Positions 1 to 8,423 of a stretch of DNA of 39,316 bases are shown here, in pieces. This stretch comes from Clostridia bacterium (GTDB lineage: Bacteria; Bacillota; Clostridia; Christensenellales; Aristaeellaceae), in NCBI GenBank assembly GCA_017550035.1, contig JAFYLS010000005.1:1-39316 (forward strand), in the 5' to 3' direction. Position 1 is the first letter of the stretch. The number at the start of each line of letters is the position of its first letter. A model generated the notes under the pieces. The model saw nothing but the letters and a program-made list of their open reading frames with translations. It was not told the DNA's origin and did no database searches. Position numbers and translations under genes: made by a program.

Positions 1-1570
1 GAAGGTCTGGAAAGATGCTGAGAATCAGGACGGCAAGCGCCCCGCTGAACTCAAGGTCACGCTGAGCGACGGCACAGAAGTAACACTCAACGAGGCGAAC
101 AACTGGGCAGCCACTGTGAATGAACTGCCCAAGTATGCTGCAGGTGTTGAAATCGAATACACCTGGACGGAAGATGAAGCCTCTCTGCCCGAAGGGTACG
201 AACTGACTGATACAGCCAAGGAAGGCACTGTAACGACGCTGACCAACAGCTATGAACCTGAAAAGATCAGTGTGAGCGGCAGAAAGACCTGGGTTGGCGA
301 TACCGAGGATATGCGTCCCGAAAGCATTACCATCAACCTGCTGGCCGATGGCATGGTGAAGGAGAGCAAGGTTGTAACCGCTGCAGATGGCTGGAAGTGG
401 ACCTTTGCCGAACTTGATAAATACAAAGACGGCAAAGAAATCATCTACACCATTACTGAAGACGCCAACAATTACTACCAGACCGCGGTTGATGGCTACA
501 ATGTAATCAACACGCGTACGGAAATTGTCGGCAAGAGCTTTTCTGTAACCAAGAAGGTCGAGAAAGCAGGCAGTATTGCTCCTGCAGCGGGTACCTATAC
601 CTTCGACTTTACGGTAACAGCCAAAAAGACTGTGGCTGATTCCGGACAGATGAGCGCCCGCGCGGCCGTGCCCAACAACAGCGTGACCATTCAGATTGGC
701 AGCGGTGTACAGAAGACGGTTGCCATAGGCGAAGCCATAAGCTTCTCTATTGACGTTGATGTGACTGATGCCGGCAATGTGTGGACCGGCGCCCAAAACG
801 TAACCTTCTGGATGAATGCGGAAGATGCGGACGGCGTTGTATTTGAAGTGGTTGAAACCGGCACTGCGCCCAGATTCTGGTCTTACGACCATACGATCAA
901 AACGGTGAAACAGGATGATCTGGCGGCGGGCGCTGTAATCATCAACCGGTATCATGAAGGCTATATTACCAAAGTGTTCCCTGTGAGCAAGGCGGTTGAG
1001 AATATCGGCACGATCGTCCCCGGCGCAAAAACCTTCTACTTTGCTGTGGATCTTCTCTATCAGGGCGATGAAAATGATTTTGCTCAGATTGAGAGCGAAA
1101 ACAAGTGCGCTGTGGTGGAAGTGGTTGGTCCTGCCGTTGTTGATTATCATAACGGGAAATTTGCTGTTTCGACGAATGGTATTGGCACCGTAACGGCGGA
1201 AGTCAGGATCACCTATCCGGAATCTGTATCGATGATTGGTGCAAACCTCTACGAATTGACCAGTCTGGATGAAAGCGTGACCATGGAGGAATTGTATGTC
1301 CAGGGCTGGCAGTATGACAGGACGGCCAGGACTGAAGTTCAGGATTCGGGTGCTTTGCAGCATAAAGAATACTGGAGTTTTCTCTTTGACGGGAACAGAA
1401 TTGTAAACCCCGACAAGCAGGAAACGGACCGGATTCTCTTTGTCAATACCTGCATTGCCACCGATCCGCTGCCTCAGACCGGTGATTACAGCAGGATTGT
1501 CCTGTGGGTTACCCTGATGGGCATCAGTACGCTGGGCGTTGCTGTGATTGGCAGACTCCGCAGACGCTGA
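1..1570 (+). CDS. LPXTG-anchored surface protein with Cna-B repeats (5' end outside window)
   Basis: This is the C-terminal 522 residues of a cell-wall-anchored adhesin or pilin-like protein; the frame is open to the first base, so the start lies upstream. The fragment begins inside a Cna-B module (KVWKDAENQDGKRP), followed by a second one (VSGRKTWVGD). Two related longer modules follow, opening with SFSVTKKVEKAGSIAP and VFPVSKAVENIGTIVP, which look like tandem pilin-type Ig-like domains. The C-terminus has the sortase signal LPQTGD, a hydrophobic segment and the tail RLRRR. Cna-B modules usually act as stalks stabilised by Lys-Asn isopeptide bonds; that is family knowledge, and bond residues were not assigned. 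Sortase would link the LPQT threonine to peptidoglycan. A hairpin terminator follows closely. The ligand cannot be judged without the N-terminus. Confidence 0.9.
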   Translation, partial: KVWKDAENQDGKRPAELKVTLSDGTEVTLNEANNWAATVNELPKYAAGVEIEYTWTEDEASLPEGYELTDTAKEGTVTTLTNSYEPEKISVSGRKTWVGDTEDMRPESITINLLADGMVKESKVVTAADGWKWTFAELDKYKDGKEIIYTITEDANNYYQTAVDGYNVINTRTEIVGKSFSVTKKVEKAGSIAPAAGTYTFDFTVTAKKTVADSGQMSARAAVPNNSVTIQIGSGVQKTVAIGEAISFSIDVDVTDAGNVWTGAQNVTFWMNAEDADGVVFEVVETGTAPRFWSYDHTIKTVKQDDLAAGAVIINRYHEGYITKVFPVSKAVENIGTIVPGAKTFYFAVDLLYQGDENDFAQIESENKCAVVEVVGPAVVDYHNGKFAVSTNGIGTVTAEVRITYPESVSMIGANLYELTSLDESVTMEELYVQGWQYDRTARTEVQDSGALQHKEYWSFLFDGNRIVNPDKQETDRILFVNTCIATDPLPQTGDYSRIVLWVTLMGISTLGVAVIGRLRRR

Positions 1571-1594
1571 CAGGAAAACACATAAAATGATCAA

Positions 1595-1625
1595 GCCCCT
1601 CTGCTTTGGCAGGGGGCGCTTTTTT
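1595..1625 (+). terminator. Rho-independent terminator of the LPXTG protein gene
   Basis: A GC-rich stem (gcccctctgc pairing with gcagggggc, one bulge, tttg loop) lies 25 bases after the stop codon and is followed by a T-run. Confidence 0.8.
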
Positions 1626-1739
1626 GTAAAAAGAAGATCGAAAGTTCTGCTGCTGCGAGGCTTTAGGGCTTTTGATGGTTTGAAGATGAAAAAGGCTTTG
1701 GGAGTATCAAATGTTGATTCTTGCTTTCTTGTTTTCCGG

Positions 1740-2048
1740 AATGCGGCGATGTAAAGCACCGCTGCCAGCGTGTGGAAGGCAAGTCTGCCACGGGTTGGCC
1801 TGTGCAGGACCTTTTTGAAGCGATGCTGCAGTTTTGTGCCCGCGCAATAGCCAGGCAGCGCCTGAACGCCCTGACTAAAGCCGATGCAGACCATGCCCGC
1901 GATCGTGGCGACATTGGAAGCGACGCCGCAAGCTGGCCCATCATGGCCTTGCCTGCTTGACCTGTGAACGGATCACGTAGGAAAAGCAGGTGGTAATCAG
2001 CACAAAAGGGCCGCTGATGGTGACGATGGTCAGGCAGACTTGGCACAT
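1740..2048 (-). pseudogene. Decayed fragment of a MATE-family efflux transporter
   Basis: No intact gene fills the stretch between the LPXTG gene and the M16C protease. On the minus strand, one frame reads VCLTIVTISGPFVLITTCFS then YVIRS before a stop at 1941-1943. A neighbouring frame continues with GQAGKAMMGQLA. After a further shift it reads VASNVATIAGMVCIGFSQGV, QALPGYCAGTKLQHRFKKVL and LAAVLYIAAF. These blocks resemble MATE transporters: the 'PF....FS.VIRS.GQAKKAM' region and the 'M.IGFSQGVQ.L.GYC.GAK..RFKK' region. The central helices that normally separate them are missing, and the frame changes at least twice, so this reads as an internal deletion plus frameshifts. The match is by eye and needs an alignment. 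Coordinates are approximate. Confidence 0.6.
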
Positions 2049-2118
2049 TCATCATCTCGCAGATTCTTATACATTCGATCTGTTCAAGTTTGTCGCATTC
2101 ATTCTATCACGGCAGTAC

Positions 2119-2151
2119 AAAAAAACAGCAAGTCTTGCTTGACTTGCTGTT
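2119..2151 (-). terminator. Terminator for the M16C protease gene
   Basis: A perfect 11-bp stem (aacagcaagtc / gacttgctgtt, 6-nt loop) at 2124-2151 is followed on the minus strand by a run of seven T. It lies about 150 bases past the protease stop codon and separates it from the MATE remnant. Confidence 0.85.
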
Positions 2152-2298
2152 TCGCTTTGTTTTTGATCATGCACCACAAATCAGTTACAGTCATGATGAA
2201 AAAGGACAAATCCTTTCTTGGCATCGTTTCCGCTGACTGGCAGGATGCTTTTTGATTCTCTTGTTTTTGAATGGGCGGTCAGGTCCGGGCAGCAATGC

Positions 2299-5181
2299 TT
2301 ATTCCGCCAGCGTCAGGTTTTCCTTTTCGGCGGCTTTCAGCGCTTCATCGTGGGCCACGATGCACACGGTGCCGTTCTTCGCCATGTGCTCCAGCACCTG
2401 ACACCAGGAGAGCACCTGCTCCCAGGTGGTGGAGAGAATTTCTTCGCGTTCCGCGCGGATCATGTCGCTAGTCTTGCCGGCGAACCATTCGCTGTCGGCG
2501 CGCACGCCTTCATCGCGGGGAGACATGAGGGGTTCGGTACGGGCCACCGTGCTGATGACGAACTTATCCAGTCTTTCGCCGCTTTCCTTGAATTCGCGCA
2601 GGAACTGGGCGCAGCCGCGGTAGGAATCCAGAGACTTGGCGGGGGAGGGATCGCGGTAGGAATGGCACACCACGGTATTGCGGCCAATGGTGATGCCCGT
2701 GCCATAGGCGCCGCCCTGCACGCGGATCACGTTCCACAGGTAGCCAAAGCGCAGAATGTTGCTGGCCACGGCGGCAGAGCCGTGGTACTGCATGCCGGCG
2801 TCTTCGGTACCAGCGGCCAGTACGGCATAGCCGATCTGCGCGGGGATCTTGATGCCCAGTGCGTGAGGCACCTGACTCTTGTATTCGGCGGCGTCCGGGG
2901 CACATTCGCCTTCGGGCAGCATGCCAAAGAGAGGCGCGGCGTCGATCTTCTTATTGGCGGTGATGGAGAGCACCAGCTTCTTCTGCACGGCAGCCTTGAG
3001 CAGCTTATCTTTCAGCAGCGCGGCATAGGCAGGAGCCTGTTCATCAAAGTTCTGGGACAGGGCATGGACGCGCTGCACGTTGGTGTAGCCGCTGAGCGCT
3101 TCTGCCACGGCGCCGGAAGCGCTGTAGTGAGAGCAGGCGGCGGTGCTGGCCAGGGAATGGCCTGCCATGATGCACATCTGCTTGGCGTTTTCGTCCACCT
3201 GCAGCGCCACTTCGCGGATGCGGGCGGTATCGTCAAAGTCGGTGGTCAAAAGAATTTCTGCGATCAGGTCGCGGGCGATATCCACCTTGTCCGCCATGAC
3301 GGAGCAGTTGACCCGCAGCACGGGGGTGCACAGATTCTTATCCTGATAGCCGCCGCGGCATTCTACGGAGAAGTTGAGGCGGCCCAGATGCATTTTCACA
3401 ATCTGCTGCAGCTCGGTGGCGGTGTGCTGTTTGGTGGGCAGTACGCCCAGCAGATCATCCAGCCCGGAGAGAGCGGAAAGTTCTTCCAAAGTGCAGTCGG
3501 TCAGCTTGAAGTAATAGTTCAGGTGGACGATGCCGTTGGTAGCCGTTTCGTGATAGAGCACCTTCACGCCGTTTACATCCGTTTCTTCGGTGTGCAGCAG
3601 CACGGGATCGGGGCTCACTTCGGCAATGTCCAATACGGGCAGCGTGGCCAATTGTTCGGGGGTATCGCTGCTCTTTTGCCAGGTATGCAGCTTTTCGTTG
3701 AGAAGAAGGACGGCCTTTTTGTCTTCTTCAGTCCACTTATCGGTGATGGCCTTGATCTTGGCCGCTTCTTCTGCGCGCAGTTCTTCGCCCAGGGTGGTGG
3801 AGGGCAGAGTGTGCATGATGACCAGATCATCTTCCTTGATGAACAAATCGTGCAGCAACTGTTCAAAGCCGCCGTTTTCCACCATGGCGTTCAAAGTGGC
3901 GATGTATTCGTTGTACACCATGCCGTCCAAGGGATCGCCGTCATGGAGCCAGGTGTTGAGGGCCATGATGTTGCGCATCAGGCCTGCAGGTTCATGAGGT
4001 TCACGAACGTGGAATTCAAACACGTTGATACAGGCGTTGAGGGCGTCCTTGTCAAGGCCTTTCTTCAGCAGGTCTTCGCAGGTCGCCTTGATAAGATCGC
4101 GGATCTTGCCGGCGTTGTCAGGGTCAATGTTCTTGACGGTCAGCATCATGCCGGGCTGAGCGATGGAGTTTTCAACCATGATGTCCATATCCTGGCACAG
4201 CCCTGCGCTCATGACGGCGCGCTTGAGAGGTGCTTCGTTGTTGCCGGCCAGCATGTCGCACAGGATCTCGGCAGCATAGGTGCGCTGCACGTCCTGCCAG
4301 GTACCGATGATCTTGCCCAGCGTCAGCATGGCCTTGTTTTCCGTGCCGTCCTGTGCGGATACTTCATAATACTGGGTCTTTTCGCAGGCAAAGGGCACCT
4401 GCATGGTGATCTCATGCTTTTCGTCCGAACGCTCGTAGCGGGACAGATAGCTATCAATCAGGGTGAGCACGCGGTCAAGGGGTACGTTGCCGTCCAGGAA
4501 GATACGGGCATTGGAGGGGTGATAGTAACGGTGGTACATGGAAATGAACTGTTCATAGGTCAATTCCGGGATCACCCGGGGATCGCCGCCGGAATTGTAG
4601 GCGTAACAGGTATCGGGATAAGCGGCCGCTGTCATGCCTTCCATGATCACTTCATCCACAGAGGACATGGCACCCTTCATTTCGTTGAACACGACGCCCT
4701 TATAGGTGGGGGTGTCGTTTTCATTTTCCATTTCAATATGCCAGCCTTCCTGATGGAAGATGCTGGGATTGTGCAAAATGGCGGGGGCAAACACGGCGTC
4801 CAGATACACCTCGGTCAGGTTCATAAAGTCCTGCTCGTTGCGGGAGGACACGGGGTACATGGTTTTATCCGGGAAGGTGATGGCGTTGAGGAAAGTGTTC
4901 ATGGAGCTTTTAAGCAGTTCCACGAAGGGTTCCTTCACGGGAAACTTTTCGCTGCCGCAGAGCACGGAGTGTTCCAGAATGTGGAATACGCCGGTGCTGT
5001 CTTCGGGCAGGGTTTTGAAAGCCACGGAAAAGAGCTTGTTGCTGGCCTTGTTATCCACCCACACCAGCTGGGCGCCTGTTTTGTCATGGGTCATTTCCAC
5101 CAGATGTGCGCTGAGCTCTTCCACCTGGCGCACACGGTTCACGGTAAAGCCGTGCAGCTTTTGTCCATTGGTCAAAGACAT
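2299..5181 (-). CDS. M16C family zinc metallopeptidase (PreP-like insulinase)
   Basis: A 960-residue protein of the insulinase/pitrilysin superfamily, subfamily M16C, the size expected for PreP-type peptidases that degrade short peptides inside a closed two-halved chamber. The inverted zinc motif HxxEH is present as HILEH at residues 67-71. The downstream NLTEVYLD segment supplies the likely third zinc ligand near Glu124. The central M16C-associated region and the inactive C-terminal half (FGYLWNVIRVQGGAYGTG near residue 830) complete the fold. No signal peptide is seen, so it should act in the cytoplasm. An AAGGAAGG ribosome binding site lies 8 bases before the ATG. The gene stands alone, divergent from an MFS transporter, and ends at a strong terminator. 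Substrates are unknown; peptide turnover is the family role. Confidence 0.95.
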   Translation of the reverse strand: MSLTNGQKLHGFTVNRVRQVEELSAHLVEMTHDKTGAQLVWVDNKASNKLFSVAFKTLPEDSTGVFHILEHSVLCGSEKFPVKEPFVELLKSSMNTFLNAITFPDKTMYPVSSRNEQDFMNLTEVYLDAVFAPAILHNPSIFHQEGWHIEMENENDTPTYKGVVFNEMKGAMSSVDEVIMEGMTAAAYPDTCYAYNSGGDPRVIPELTYEQFISMYHRYYHPSNARIFLDGNVPLDRVLTLIDSYLSRYERSDEKHEITMQVPFACEKTQYYEVSAQDGTENKAMLTLGKIIGTWQDVQRTYAAEILCDMLAGNNEAPLKRAVMSAGLCQDMDIMVENSIAQPGMMLTVKNIDPDNAGKIRDLIKATCEDLLKKGLDKDALNACINVFEFHVREPHEPAGLMRNIMALNTWLHDGDPLDGMVYNEYIATLNAMVENGGFEQLLHDLFIKEDDLVIMHTLPSTTLGEELRAEEAAKIKAITDKWTEEDKKAVLLLNEKLHTWQKSSDTPEQLATLPVLDIAEVSPDPVLLHTEETDVNGVKVLYHETATNGIVHLNYYFKLTDCTLEELSALSGLDDLLGVLPTKQHTATELQQIVKMHLGRLNFSVECRGGYQDKNLCTPVLRVNCSVMADKVDIARDLIAEILLTTDFDDTARIREVALQVDENAKQMCIMAGHSLASTAACSHYSASGAVAEALSGYTNVQRVHALSQNFDEQAPAYAALLKDKLLKAAVQKKLVLSITANKKIDAAPLFGMLPEGECAPDAAEYKSQVPHALGIKIPAQIGYAVLAAGTEDAGMQYHGSAAVASNILRFGYLWNVIRVQGGAYGTGITIGRNTVVCHSYRDPSPAKSLDSYRGCAQFLREFKESGERLDKFVISTVARTEPLMSPRDEGVRADSEWFAGKTSDMIRAEREEILSTTWEQVLSWCQVLEHMAKNGTVCIVAHDEALKAAEKENLTLAE

Positions 5182-5340
5182 GGGAAAACCTTCCTTTTCA
5201 ATTAATATTGCCTGTGTTGGCCTAAAATGTCTGGATTTGAGTATTCATTCGATGAAGCTTGGCTGTTTTCCTCTAAAGGGAAGGAAAAAAGGCGTGCTTT
5301 TCACAAGATGCGCAGCGGCAGATCGCCATCGCGGTGATAG

Positions 5341-5369
5341 TTGACGCAGCGGGTGCCTTTTGTTATGAT
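5341..5369 (+). promoter_or_regulatory. Sigma-A promoter of the first MFS gene
   Basis: TTGACG at 5341-5346, a 17-bp spacer and TATGAT at 5364-5369. The apparent TTG start codon of the longest reading frame here is the -35 box itself, so translation must begin downstream at the ATG at 5416. Confidence 0.8.
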
Positions 5370-5415
5370 GAGGAAGTGCTTGCGTACAATACATCCGGCA
5401 GGAGAAAACAGCGTA

Positions 5416-6618
5416 ATGGATAAAGCGAAAAACAACGAAAGCAGAATGATTCCCTTTTTTGTGGTCATGTTTGTGTTCAACATGGCGGCCAACTTTGTGC
5501 ATCCGGTCACGCCTACGATTATTCTGGATTTGAACCTCAATGACTACATGTTTGGGCTGGCGCTGGCTGCCATGATGGCATTCAATTTTATGTTTTCTCC
5601 CTTCTGGGGCAAAATGGCGGGCTATTTTTCCAGCCGCCGTGTGATGCTGGTGGCAGGGCTGGGCTATGCCGTGGGACAGGTGCTCTTTGGCATCGCCCGG
5701 TCGGAAGCAGAATTTTTGCTGGCCCGAATGTTTGCCGGTGCGTTTTGCGGCGGCTCCTATGTGGCGTTTATGACCTATGTAGTCAACTGCTCCGATGATA
5801 AAAGCCGGGGTAAAAATCTGGCCATCCATGCTACGGTGACGGCAGTCAGCTCATCTTTTGGTTATTTTGTGGGCGGCATGGTGGGTGAAGTGGATCCCTA
5901 CTTGTCTGTGTGGCTGCAGGTGTTGGTGCTTATTGTCTGCTCGGTGGGTCATTTTCTTTTGTGTCGGGATGACAAAACCCACGCGGTGCGCCCGCCGCTG
6001 CGGCTGCTTGTTCGGGAAAGCAATCCCTTATCTGCGCTGTTGCAGTGCAGGAAATTCATGACGCCCCTTATTGCATCGCTGTTTTTGTCCTACGGGCTTG
6101 CCAATCTTGGCTATATCGCCTTTGAACAGTGCTTCAATTATTATCTGCGGGATCAGTTCCTCCTGTCCAGTGGTTATAACGGCGTCATTAAGGCGGCGCT
6201 GGGGGTCATCTCGTTGGCGGCAAACGGCACCTTGTGCATGTGGATATTGAAGCGCAAGCGCTTTACACCTTATCTGGCAGGTGTGATGGCGGTATGCACT
6301 ATGGCCATGGCCGGGGTGATTTTTGCGGAGCAGATGGGCATGTTCATTGCTGTCAATGTGGTGTTTTTTGCCTTCTACTTTGTGTCACTGCCTTTGATGC
6401 AGAATAAGGCGGCGCAGCTGGGTAAAGGCAGCGACAGCAATCTGGTGATGGGTTCCTTCAATGCTGTCAAGTCCTTCGGCAGTATCTTTGGCTCGGCGCT
6501 GGCCGGCTTCCTGTATGAAAGCCATGTGAAGCTTCCGTTTGCGTTCGGCTTTGGGGCATTTTTACTGGCAGCGGCCATGGTGGTTGTTATGATGTGCCTG
6601 GAAAAGAAAAATGCATAA
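5416..6618 (+). CDS. MFS transporter (DHA1-like)
   Basis: A 400-residue integral membrane protein with about 12 hydrophobic segments and the major facilitator layout. The loop after helix 2 reads GKMAGYFSSRRVM, a form of the MFS motif A, followed by an LLARMFAGAFCGGSYVAF helix typical of helix 4 in drug/proton antiporters. A long polar central loop (CRDDKTHAVRPPLRLLVRES) separates the two six-helix halves. It most likely exports a small molecule in exchange for protons; the substrate cannot be told. The start at 5416 was chosen because AGGAGA lies 10 bases upstream and the promoter overlaps any earlier start. It is a single-gene unit and converges on the second, distantly similar MFS gene at 7002-8207. 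Confidence 0.88.
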   Translation: MDKAKNNESRMIPFFVVMFVFNMAANFVHPVTPTIILDLNLNDYMFGLALAAMMAFNFMFSPFWGKMAGYFSSRRVMLVAGLGYAVGQVLFGIARSEAEFLLARMFAGAFCGGSYVAFMTYVVNCSDDKSRGKNLAIHATVTAVSSSFGYFVGGMVGEVDPYLSVWLQVLVLIVCSVGHFLLCRDDKTHAVRPPLRLLVRESNPLSALLQCRKFMTPLIASLFLSYGLANLGYIAFEQCFNYYLRDQFLLSSGYNGVIKAALGVISLAANGTLCMWILKRKRFTPYLAGVMAVCTMAMAGVIFAEQMGMFIAVNVVFFAFYFVSLPLMQNKAAQLGKGSDSNLVMGSFNAVKSFGSIFGSALAGFLYESHVKLPFAFGFGAFLLAAAMVVVMMCLEKKNA

Positions 6619-6651
6619 CTCTTGGCAGGCACGCAGAAAGTGCTGCTGCCC

Positions 6652-6680
6652 TTGCCAGTAAATGTCCATTGTGATATGAT
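6652..6680 (+). promoter_or_regulatory. Sigma-A promoter of the 57-residue protein gene
   Basis: TTGCCA at 6652-6657, a 17-bp spacer and TATGAT at 6675-6680, lying 37 bases before the ATG. This supports independent transcription of the small gene rather than read-through from the MFS gene. Confidence 0.75.
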
Positions 6681-6717
6681 GAAAAAAATCCTTCATGAAG
6701 AGGAGAAAGGGCTGCAT

Positions 6718-6891
6718 ATGGAACAGAAGGATTACACAGTGGTTAAAATTGAAGGCGAATACGCCTATCTCCGTGCTGATGATGCTCCGGCGGATGAAGC
6801 GCTTTATATTGCCATGGCGCTGCTTCCTTCTGAAGTTGATGTAGGCACCAGACTGCATTACGAAATGTTCACCTACACAATCATCGAGTAA
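6718..6891 (+). CDS. Small acidic protein, DUF3006-like
   Basis: A 57-residue acidic protein beginning MEQKDYTVVKIEGEYAYLRA. The pattern (a short strand, 'EGEYAYLR', then 'IAMALLPSEVDVGTRLHYE') resembles the small beta-barrel proteins of DUF3006, which open with 'VDRFE.. AVLE' and carry an 'LP.gv..Gd.l' block; this is a resemblance by eye only. AGGAGAAAGG sits 8-17 bases before the ATG. A strong promoter immediately precedes it and a terminator follows, so it is its own transcription unit. The reading frame is open further upstream to 6622, but that extension would run through the promoter. No signal peptide or membrane segment is seen. Function unknown. Confidence 0.75.
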   Translation: MEQKDYTVVKIEGEYAYLRADDAPADEALYIAMALLPSEVDVGTRLHYEMFTYTIIE

Positions 6892-6919
6892 GGCTGTCAT
6901 TCGATCAGGTGTACATGAA

Positions 6920-6960
6920 AATCCCCCGGAATCTTGATGGATTTCGGGGGATTGTTTTGT
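6920..6960. terminator. Bidirectional terminator between convergent genes
   Basis: A 14-bp stem (aatcccccggaatc / gatttcgggggatt, 6-nt loop) at 6920-6953 followed by gttttgtt. It lies between the small protein gene on the plus strand and the MFS gene on the minus strand and can serve the former directly. Confidence 0.8.
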
Positions 6961-7001
6961 TGTTAACCTCTAAGGGAAACGCCATAGAGAGTCCCTTGTT
7001 G

Positions 7002-8207
7002 TTATGCGGACAGCTGTTCCCGCTGTTTTTTGGTTTTGATGGTAGCGGCATAGGCGCTGTTGAGCAGCCCCAGAATGGCGGACAGGATAAACAGCGTTTC
7101 AATGCCCAGTGCTTCCCAGATCCAGCCGCCGAAGAGGGCGATGAAAATGGTGATCACGTGGTTGATGGATACGCCGGTGGAGATGGTGGCTTTCATTTCT
7201 TCCTGGTTGTCGGACAGTTCCTTCACATACACGTTGGACGCCATGGAGGCCAGGGAAATGACGGAGTCCAGCACATAGTTCACGCAGCAGACGATAAAGG
7301 CGATGTGCGTTGGGAACATGTGGTGGGCAAAGCCGTACATGAGGCACACGCCCACCAGAATGATGGTATCCGTCACCATCACGGTTTTGTAGCCTACTTT
7401 GTCAATGATGCGGCCCACGATGGGAGAGCAGATGAAGCCGGCCACTGCGGAAATGGCAAAGAGCAGGCTGATGGTGGCGGCGTTGGCGCCGTAAAAGAGG
7501 ATGAGCACATAGGGACCGAAAGTGAGGAATACCTGCTTGCGGGCACCGTAGAACATTTCCAGCATATAATACTTGCGGTACTTTTTGTGGAAATAGAAGC
7601 GGCGCTTATGGGCATCTGGAATGCTCTGGCCCTTCATTTTCATGCTGCACAGGGCGCTGACACCCGCCAAAGCGGCAGCTGCGGCAAAGAACAGGGTGTA
7701 GGGCGCATCCTTGGTGAGGAAGGCGAAGACCATGACCACAATCAGGTAACCGGCCAGTGTGCCTGCCTGCTGGGTGGCGCTTTGAATGCCCAGCGCTTCG
7801 CCGCTGCGTTCACTGCGGGCATAGCTCATGGTGAGGGTGCTTTTCAGTCCCAGCTGAATGTGTTCGCCCAGAGAATATACGCAGATGGCCAGCGTGATGA
7901 GCACCTTGGTGGGGGGAAGAAAGGCGTGCATGCCCATACCGCAGAGCATGATCACGGCGCCTGCTTTGTACATGGTTTCGGCAGACAGCGTATAGAACGC
8001 TGCCAGAATGAACACCAGCAGAATGCCGGGCAGTTCGCGGAAGAATTCGGTTACGCCTCTGTCCATTTCGCCCATCTTGACTACTTCGGCCAGGAAGTTG
8101 TCCAGTACGCCCTTGTACAGGCCGTAGCTCAGACCGGAAATGATGATGGAGAGCAGCAGGGCTTTATAGGTGGTGCCGTTGCGGAACATTTGTTTCAACC
8201 GGTTCAT
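7002..8207 (-). CDS. MFS transporter
   Basis: A 401-residue protein with about 12 hydrophobic segments. The middle loop is basic (KRRFYFHKKYRKYY). The segment GRIIDKVGYKTVM in the second half is a motif-A-like loop after helix 8, and the N-terminal half carries SYARSERSGEALGIQSA. It belongs to the major facilitator superfamily; the substrate is unknown, and it is not obviously paralogous to the MFS protein at 5416. Two ATGs are possible: that at 8219 directly abuts AAAAGG, which leaves no spacer, so the ATG at 8207 (MNRLKQMF) is preferred. A good promoter (TTGACG-N17-TAAAAT) lies upstream, divergent from the DUF2975 gene. Confidence 0.88.
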   Translation of the reverse strand: MNRLKQMFRNGTTYKALLLSIIISGLSYGLYKGVLDNFLAEVVKMGEMDRGVTEFFRELPGILLVFILAAFYTLSAETMYKAGAVIMLCGMGMHAFLPPTKVLITLAICVYSLGEHIQLGLKSTLTMSYARSERSGEALGIQSATQQAGTLAGYLIVVMVFAFLTKDAPYTLFFAAAAALAGVSALCSMKMKGQSIPDAHKRRFYFHKKYRKYYMLEMFYGARKQVFLTFGPYVLILFYGANAATISLLFAISAVAGFICSPIVGRIIDKVGYKTVMVTDTIILVGVCLMYGFAHHMFPTHIAFIVCCVNYVLDSVISLASMASNVYVKELSDNQEEMKATISTGVSINHVITIFIALFGGWIWEALGIETLFILSAILGLLNSAYAATIKTKKQREQLSA

Positions 8208-8264
8208 GAAAATAACCATCCTTTTGATGTTATGGCAGTTTGAAAAATTGCAGTGCGCATTGCT

Positions 8265-8293
8265 ATTTTAACGGTTGGAAGGGGTTTCGTCAA
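8265..8293 (-). promoter_or_regulatory. Promoter of the second MFS gene
   Basis: On the minus strand, TTGACG (8288-8293), a 17-bp spacer and TAAAAT (8265-8270), 58 bases before the preferred start codon. Confidence 0.7.
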
Positions 8294-8360
8294 TTATCTT
8301 CCGTAAATTAGGCGGAGCTGTCGAAAAATATAAAATTTAACGAAAAACATTAAAAAACAG

Positions 8361-8389
8361 TTGACAAACATAAAATGTTGCGGTATGAT
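8361..8389 (+). promoter_or_regulatory. Promoter of the DUF2975-XRE operon
   Basis: A consensus TTGACA at 8361-8366, a 17-bp spacer and TATGAT at 8384-8389. As at 5341, the longest open frame appears to start with the TTG of this -35 box, which rules that start out. Confidence 0.85.
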
Positions 8390-8423
8390 AAGTGTGCCAA
8401 AGGCAAATAAGGAGGAAATGAAC

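Noticed and set aside
2218-5205. A 995-codon open frame on the plus strand exactly opposite the M16C protease gene
   Set aside because: It has a composition rich in His, Gly and Val typical of the antisense shadow of a GC-biased gene, no domain features and no ribosome binding site, whereas the minus strand has the intact HILEH protease.
5341-5415. N-terminal extension of the first MFS protein from TTG at 5341
   Set aside because: This TTG is the -35 box of a TTGACG-N17-TATGAT promoter; a ribosome binding site lies before ATG 5416.
6909-8243. A 444-codon plus-strand frame over the second MFS gene
   Set aside because: The His/Gly/Gln-rich product lacks any family signature; the minus strand encodes a clear 12-helix transporter with a promoter.
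8361-8423. N-terminal extension of the DUF2975 protein from TTG at 8361
   Set aside because: The TTG belongs to a consensus TTGACA -35 box, and AAGGAGG precedes ATG 8424.
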